Assembly (NCBI RefSeq): GCF_932526225.1
Contig: NC_064042.1
Span: forward strand, 1,161,001 to 1,225,000
From: Nematostella vectensis
Taxonomy: Eukaryota > Cnidaria > Anthozoa > Actiniaria > Edwardsiidae
DNA length: 64,000 bases
Direction: 5' to 3'
In this document: in pieces, positions 57,861-64,000 of the stretch
How positions within the stretch are numbered: position 1 is the stretch's first letter
Layout of the letters: the number at the start of each line of letters is the position of its first letter
Made by a program: the position numbers and the translations under genes
The notes under the pieces: model-generated
Seen by the model: only the letters and a program-made list of their open reading frames with translations
Told to the model about the DNA's origin: nothing
Databases searched by the model: none

Positions 57861-58731
57861 CTTGATTTTTGATGGAATTCAGAAAAACTCGCAATAGAAA
57901 TTCAAACGCGTAGCCGAACAACAACTCAGAACTCGTAAAGAAAGTTCCTCTGTGCTGATGTGACGTCACTTTACACCGACGCGTTTGCCGATTGGTTAAT
58001 TCTATCACGTGGTTTACAGTTGACTAAATATAAAGATTTTTTCGAGTGAAAGGTTTCTTTATTTTTAATCATTTGAAACTTTGTTATTTTCTTGTTAGTA
58101 TAATGTCTAAATCATAAGTTATTTTTTCTAAAGCGTCAGATAACCCTGCACTTGTGGAAATGTCGTGTAATAAGTGCAGGTTGCTCTCCTACTTCCGGTC
58201 CCAAAATGCAACGCCACGTTCTGTGATTGGCTGATCGAATATGGCCGTGCGAGTCCTGAGTATGACTAGATTTTCTTATATCACAGCAACTCGTGGAGGT
58301 AATATTTGTGCTGGTGAATATACAAATTTTGCAAACGAACTTCTATTTACGATGATTCAAAGGTTCGTGTTCGCTTGATGTAGTTTTTTTTTTTCTCGAA
58401 ACGATCTCACACCGTCACCTTAATTAGCATCAGTCATCCCATGTATGTATTTCTGATCCTCCAGAGTCTTTTTAAGTAAAACTTCTCTCCTTATATATAT
58501 ACTTTTACAAATGTCTGCACGCACTTTATCCTGATAATTTCTCAGAATCCTTATTTTTCCGTTTCCCTGTGGTATCCCTGTGGTGTTATGCCTTGACGCA
58601 TGCTCAAAATTGCGTACCTCGCCCCATGCCCTCTCTTCTTGCGCACTATGAAAAACGTGACAGCTATTTCTGATAAAATGTGAAACTCCTGCAAATAATT
58701 CGACGTGTTTACCAGAAATACTGCGATAAAG
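57861..58731. other. Bidirectional promoter region between SERP and RANBP2-like gene
   Basis: About 870 bp between two divergent start codons. It holds the CRE palindrome at 57961, ATTGG boxes at about 57991 and 58225 (reverse CCAAT), and an E-box CACGTG at about 58007. No gene lies inside. Confidence 0.5.
57961..57968. promoter_or_regulatory. CRE/UPRE-type palindrome TGACGTCA upstream of SERP
   Basis: TGACGTCA lies 101 bp before the SERP start codon. It is the full ATF/CREB palindrome and overlaps the core bound by XBP1 and ATF6. Vertebrate SERP1 is induced by ER stress, so this is a plausible unfolded-protein-response element. A CCAAT box and an E-box follow within 50 bp, but not in canonical ERSE order or spacing. 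Confidence 0.5.
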
Positions 58732-61182
58732 ATGGGAACAGGTGTAGAGGAGGTGGATAAGTATGTGTCTGAAGTAAAAAGCCTTCTGAAAAATGCCAGA
58801 GAGGTAAATCACGTTAATAAAGAGTTAAGATACTTCGTAAATATGTTTTGTCGTTCCTTCGAACTGAACTCGTTGATTTTATCCCTTTTTTGTAATGTTC
58901 AGATCAACCTGAAAGGGCTAGACTTTGCCCGACTATATAAAAGAGCTAAAGTTTTGGACAAAGCTATAAGGTAAGACTAAATATGATAAATTACCAATCG
59001 CGACTGCAATGTACAATTGTGTTGAGATTAAAACTCCCGCCATTTTTTTTATCTTATTTTATTCATTTGTATTAAGTAAAGCGAAATAGCTGAATGATCA
59101 TATATCGTAATGGCTGGTATTATTGGTTTTAGTTTTGCCAGGCATATGAGAACGAAAAGTACACAATATCCTTGATTTGAAAATGACAATTTGCTTTGCA
59201 AGACAGGAACCTGCCAATAATTTTATTGGTGGTTTTCGAAAATTTGTTGTCATATTGCCTGGAGAAAAGACATATACAACTTATAAATCTAAATTATGTT
59301 ATCTACTATTAATATCTCAATATGGATAGTTGCGAAATAAAAATGAAATTGAATCCCTACAAAATTTGGCATCCACGCTCTGATGTGCGTTTCGACCGAC
59401 GTTCAAAATCTTTAATTAAGTTAACCACCATGTAACAGAGCTAACATATGGCAAATTATGGTTTGTGTCATCATGTACCGCTAAACGAAACCAAGTCCTG
59501 AACTACGTCATGGGTCAAACAATGGCTTATCAACATTATGCATACATAATTCTGAAATGGATAGCCTGGATTGATCTCTGACAATGGGGAAAAGTGCCGT
59601 TAATAAATCTTCAAAATTATCTCTGTTTTACTGCCCATCCGAAAGATAAATTCTGTTACAAACAATGATTTTTCTTAGTAACAAGCATTTTATTTTCAAG
59701 GATAATTGTTTTCTGATTAAAAAATCAGTGAGATGGATTTTGGAGTTGTTCATGAGGTTTAGCAAGCGAGCGGAGGTCCAGCAATCACTATTGGAAGTCA
59801 AATCAGGCACGATTTTAGATTTAAGCAAGTACTCTGTATCTTTATTAGAAGTGTAATCGAATATTCAATGCTGACAAGAATTATATCATTGATAAGACTT
59901 TTAGTGCAAGGTTTATTTATTGCATAGGTAAACACAACTTGGCGTATGTCATTCTCTCCGTTCGAGGGAATAATTTTGCTACTGGTGGGCTCTGCTTATT
60001 CCTTGTCACAATGTAAAGGGTAGTGCTACTTGGAAGACTAACCCGCAAAATTAGACATATTTTGTTAGTGGATGGAAATGTTATTTATTTGTTCAGCCAT
60101 GCAAAGCTCTGAAGCGTAACTCCACTCTGCGTAACCACAAAATTGCCTCAGAGTCTTCGATATGCCCTTCAAGCGCTGAAAACATATAGACGCCTATTTC
60201 ATCAAGAAATAAGAGATTTCTCAGGGGGTTTGAGTCATAACAAATAGTAAAATACTCCCGTATAACGGATGTCTCTGATTGGGCATTTTGAAAAATAGTA
60301 TAGGCTTCCTGTCTTGCGAGTTACAGTGATGCTCCTCCTTAAACCGGTACATGAAGACACATCCCAAATTGTGACAACTACTAATTAACTTGAATGCAAC
60401 ATGTGCAGAATGCTTCGTCCCATAACAATACATCTAACACTAGAGAGTGCACAAGAGAGTGGTTTTCCTCTGCTCATAGTAATGTGTTTGCTGTTGCAGT
60501 TGGTTGGCATCCTACTTGACGGAGAATGAGGGGGATTTCAGGTATACATCAATGGTTGTATGTGATAAAAAATATACTGATTTACTTCACTGAGCCAAAT
60601 CTTTGTCAATCTAGAGGGTAGGAGAGGATGTTGCTCGATTGTCCATCACAGTGTGCCCCCAACATTTAGCTTCCATTTAGTTTAACATTATGAAAAGAAA
60701 TATTCTAACCAAGCATCGAATTTATATGAGTGAGCTAAAAAAAGGTTGAAGTGGTATTTTGTATGCCTTGTTGCCATTTAATCTGCACATACCCCCAGTT
60801 TTTTAACAGATTGCTTATAGTTTTAATTTTAATTTTTAGTTTTACCCAATTTATAAATGGTTGAGGAGTAAGTTTACAATTGTGACTTAAACATACATTA
60901 TCATGTTTGTTATCAATTAACTGAAATTTGATTTACTTTCTTTTTATAGTGCAAACAAACTTATGGGGCAACTTTATGAGGAAAAAGGTGTCCTTGACAA
61001 AGCTGTACATTTCTACAGAAGGTATGTAAGGACCGTTTGGTGCAGTCTTTTGCTGTTGCTGCTAACATTTTTATTTTCTATTTTTTGCAGATCGCTTGAG
61101 TTGAATAATTCCCAGCGTGATCTTGTTCTGAAAGGTAAAATCTTTAAGCTATGTTTTGAGTTAAAATATTTTGCAGTATTTC

Positions 61183-61267
<85 letters not shown>

Positions 61268-62605
61268 GATTATTGTTGTTGTTGTTGTCATTACTATCAT
61301 CAGTATCATAATTATCGTTATTATAATTAAGAATATTGTATTTATTATTATTTAATAACAGACTTGTTAGGCCTATAGGAAAGGTTTAACGCTTTTTCTT
61401 ATCTCTATTGCTAGTTGCCGATCTTTACTGTCAGGTGCCGATTCATCCAGAAAGAGCCTGGGTATGTACTACGCTTTTATCCAGCATTCATGTATTACAC
61501 AGGGTGTTGAAAACATTTTGGGGTGATACTAAATGAGGGCTAGAAAATGGTTGGTTTTGGCAATATGTCTTAACATCCTTATCTGAGAACACAAGGGATT
61601 CACAGTCCTCAGTTTAGAGAGGCGTCTTTATACCGCTAAAAAACAAACACAAGCTGGCCTACCCTGCCCGGTTCTCTAGCTTTTCTCAGTGATACCAATG
61701 TCACTATGCTATTGTAACTCCCTCACATGGACTTGACGGCTACTGTGAAGGTTTTTCCATCTGCCGCACAGCCACTCCATGGTTTGGTGTGCTCTAAAAA
61801 TTCTGCAAAACACCACATAGGAACAAAAGATGCCTCAAAACATTTTACTTCAAAAAACGTTTGTGATAGGCTTGGGCTGACAGAGCAGCAAGGCTTCACC
61901 CTGGTCACCCTGTGGTCTTTAAACTCAAGGTCAGGGTCATCTTAACTGTTGATATCATGATCATCTATCAGGTCTTAGGTCACAGAATTAGCAATCATGG
62001 CCAACACTTTATATTAAACTGTAAATGCTTGTTTTCTTGCCCATCTTCTATTCATTGCCTGCTTCGAGTACCCAGCACCCCTACATACCTAAGGCACAAA
62101 TTATGATATAGCCATCGCCTCAACCACCCCAACCCCCCAAAAATGTATGGACGACCAAACAAAATGCTACTAGTACCAAAAGTTACTATTTTTTCTATTA
62201 TTAATCATAAAAGGCTTGGTGTGCTATACTTTTTGTTGAAGTTCTTGTAAATGTTTTCACTTATGGATGATTCAGCTTGGATTTTGTGAAATTTAATATT
62301 AGAAGTAGGCATGACAAATATGCAACCCTCTGTCCACTAAATTCATTGACAAAGTAAACTAGCTATTCCCTATTTGATGGTTACCCTAGTGACCCTAGGA
62401 CCCTAGTGAATTTTGAGGATAATTTTTTAGAAAGGTTAGCATTAGACTTGGGTAAAATTACCTAATTAGACTTGGATGAAGTCCCAACATGTACACCCTT
62501 TCTACCCCTATCACTGATGTTTTTTGTGTCCCTTAGATGCACCTCTTGGAGACTGCAGGGAAGATTGATTATGATCAGATGGAGGACCTACTAGCTGAGG
62601 AGATG
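58732..62605 (+). CDS. RANBP2-like nucleoporin, N-terminal TPR region, 3' part not found
   Basis: Seven exons join in phase: 58732-58803, 58903-58970, 60500-60541, 60950-61021, 61091-61134, 61415-61461 and 62537-62605. They give about 138 residues. The order of motifs matches the N-terminal TPR domain of RANBP2/Nup358: GLDFARLYKRAKVLDKAI, then KLMGQLYEEKGVLDKAVHFY, then RRSLELNNSQRDLVLKVADL, then a helix ending at DLLAEEM. RANBP2 sits on the cytoplasmic face of nuclear pores, where the TPR part anchors it. Exon 7 may end at the donor GTTTGT at 62606, or read on to a stop at 62719; the second option would give a very short protein. The 53-bp satellite begins 140 bp later and fills the rest of the window, so further exons would be outside. 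A truncated TPR-only gene copy cannot be excluded. Confidence 0.75.
59551..60342. mobile_element. piggyBac-like MITE, copy 2, left end missing
   Basis: Collinear with 49086-49910 over about 790 bp in the same orientation: GGATAGCCTGGATTGATCTC, GGGGAAAAGTGCCGTTAATA, TTAGCAAGCGAG, ending in GATGCTCCTCC plus TTAA. The left inverted repeat is absent. It sits in intron 2 of the RANBP2-like gene. Confidence 0.75.
61180..61330. repeat. TTA/TTG trinucleotide repeat
   Basis: A run of TTA triplets (about 61182-61236) passes into TTG triplets (about 61237-61290) in intron 5 of the RANBP2-like gene. The Leu-rich and Asn-rich frames are artefacts. Confidence 0.95.
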
Positions 62606-62746
62606 GTTTGTGTCTTACAGTCGTTGGCTAAAAACGCCATTATTTTAAAACAAGGCTTGCATGACACCTATATAGAGCAGAAACTTTCCAAAGTCCCAAT
62701 TCTTTGTCAAACTCTATAGATGAAACCTCCACTCTTTGAGGTATCA

Positions 62747-64000
62747 GGTTCTACTTTATGTTTGTTATGTGGTGGTCTGGAGGTTGTCCATTATATGGGG
62801 GTTCCACTGTATTTCTGTTATATGGTGGTCCCGAGGGTGTCCATTATAGGGAGGGTTTTACTGTATGTTTGTTATATGATGGCCCTGAGGACGTCCGTTA
62901 TATGGAGGTTCTACTGTATGTTTGTTATGTGGTGGTCCCGAGGGTGTCCGTTATATGGAGGTTCTACTGTATGTTTGTTATGTGGTGGTCCCAAAGGTGT
63001 CCGTGATATGGAGGTTCCACTGTATGTTTGTTATGTGGTGGTCCCGAGGGTGTCCGTTATATGGAGGTTCTATTGTGTGTTTGTTATGTGGTGGTCCCAA
63101 AGGTGTCCGTGATATGGAGGTTCTACTGTATGTTTGTTATGTGGTGGTCCCGAGGACTTCTGTTATATGGAGGTTCTACTGTATGTCTGTTATGTGGTGG
63201 TCCCGAGGGTGTCTGTTATGTGGTGGTCCCGAGGGTGTCTGTTATATTGAGGTTCTACTGTATGTTTGTTATGTGGTGGTCCCGAGGGTGTCCGTTATAT
63301 GGAGGTTCTACTGTTTGTTTGTTGTATGGTGGTCCCGAGGGTGTCCGTTATAGGAGGTTCTACTGTATGTTTGTTATGTGGTGGTCCCGAGGGTGTCCGT
63401 TATAGGAGGTTCTACTGTATGTTTGTTATGTGGTGGTCCCGAGGGTGTCCGTTATAGGAGGTTCTACTGTATGTTTGTTATGTGGTGGTCCCGAGGGTGT
63501 CCGTTATATGGAGGTTCTACTGTTTGTTTGTTGTATGTGGTGGTCCCGAGGGTGTCCGTTATAGGAGGTTCTACTGTATGTTTGTTATGTGGTGGTCCTT
63601 AGGATGTCCGTTATATGGAGGTTCTACAGTATGTTTGTTATGTGGTGGTCCCGATTGTGTCCGTTATATGGAGGTTCTACTGTATGTTTGTTGTATGGTG
63701 GTCCCGAGGGTGTCCGTTAAATGGAGGTTCTACTGTATGTTTGTTATGTGGTGGTCCCGAGGGTGTTCGTTATATGGAGGTTCTACTGTATGTTTGTTAT
63801 CTGGTGTTCCAGAGGGTGTCCGTTATATGGAGGTTCCACTGTATGTTTGTTATGTGGTGGTCCTGAGGATGTCCGTTATATGGAGGTTCTACTGTATGTT
63901 TGTTGTGTGGTGGTCCCGAATGTGTCCGTTATATGGAGGTTCTACTGTATGTTTGTTATGTGATGGTCCCGAGGGTGTCCGTTATATGGAGGTTCTACTG
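62747..64000 (+). repeat. 53-bp satellite array, right locus, runs off the window
   Basis: About 24 copies of the same 53-bp unit as in ACE intron 1, in the same orientation, with frequent CCCGAGGGTGTCCGTTATAT. Some copies have a 2-3 bp deletion (TTATAGGAGG). The array continues past the right edge. Confidence 0.95.

Noticed and set aside
61013-61355. Poly-Leu or poly-Asn protein
   Set aside because: Trinucleotide repeat within an intron flanked by confirmed exons in phase.
62720-63963. Cys/Val/Tyr-rich open frames after the RANBP2-like exons, as a secreted or membrane protein
   Set aside because: They arise from the 53-bp satellite and occur identically in ACE intron 1.

Overview
The window looks like nuclear DNA of an animal, most likely an anthozoan cnidarian; Nematostella vectensis or a close sea anemone is my best guess. 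That rests on the intron-rich genes with short exons and GT-AG introns, the AT-rich intergenic DNA, the many minisatellites and small inverted-repeat elements, and the character of the encoded proteins. The species is inference; the gene structures below were built by reading splice sites and reading frame directly.

Layout, left to right: (1) DYNLT2B/TCTEX1D2-type dynein light chain, minus strand, 3' end outside the window (217-3017). (2) Phospholipid scramblase, plus strand, seven exons (3844-9092), divergent from gene 1. (3) An unrecognised 423-residue coiled-coil protein, minus strand, three exons (11172-13923). (4) A broken ABCC-type ABC transporter fragment (about 14890-15357). (5) Single-domain angiotensin-converting-enzyme-like peptidase, plus strand, six exons (16427-22497). 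(6) A type I membrane protein with two Frizzled-type cysteine-rich domains, plus strand, three exons (23971-26718). (7) The C-terminal two exons of a GNAT acetyltransferase, minus strand (29794-30571). (8) Complete MCM7 replicative helicase subunit, plus strand, 19 exons, 719 residues (32074-41755). (9) A long-form TSC22-domain protein, plus strand, three exons (43945-50622). (10) SERP/RAMP4, minus strand, three exons, 64 residues (57413-57860). (11) The N-terminal TPR part of a RANBP2-like nucleoporin, plus strand, seven exons, running on beyond the recognisable part (58732 to about 62605).

The genes are unrelated housekeeping, signalling and membrane genes; there is no operon-like or pathway cluster. 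What stands out is the repeat landscape. Nearly every large intron or spacer holds a tandem array (units of 19, 20, 32, 33, 40, 53, 56, 57 and 74 bp) or a small element with terminal inverted repeats. Some are structurally informative: a 57-bp array in TSC22 intron 2 built from the end of TSC22 exon 2 plus its splice donor; a duplicated exon end and donor in ACE; an inverted duplication of the ACE 3' UTR; the same 53-bp satellite at two loci 45 kb apart; and a 19-bp satellite present as two arrays in opposite orientation.

Promoter motifs fit gene function in three cases: an E2F site before MCM7, an RFX X-box before DYNLT2B, and a CRE-type palindrome before SERP. I found no evidence of a wholly new biological system. 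The best candidates for new biology are the two-CRD membrane protein, the unrecognised 423-residue protein and the exon-derived array in TSC22.
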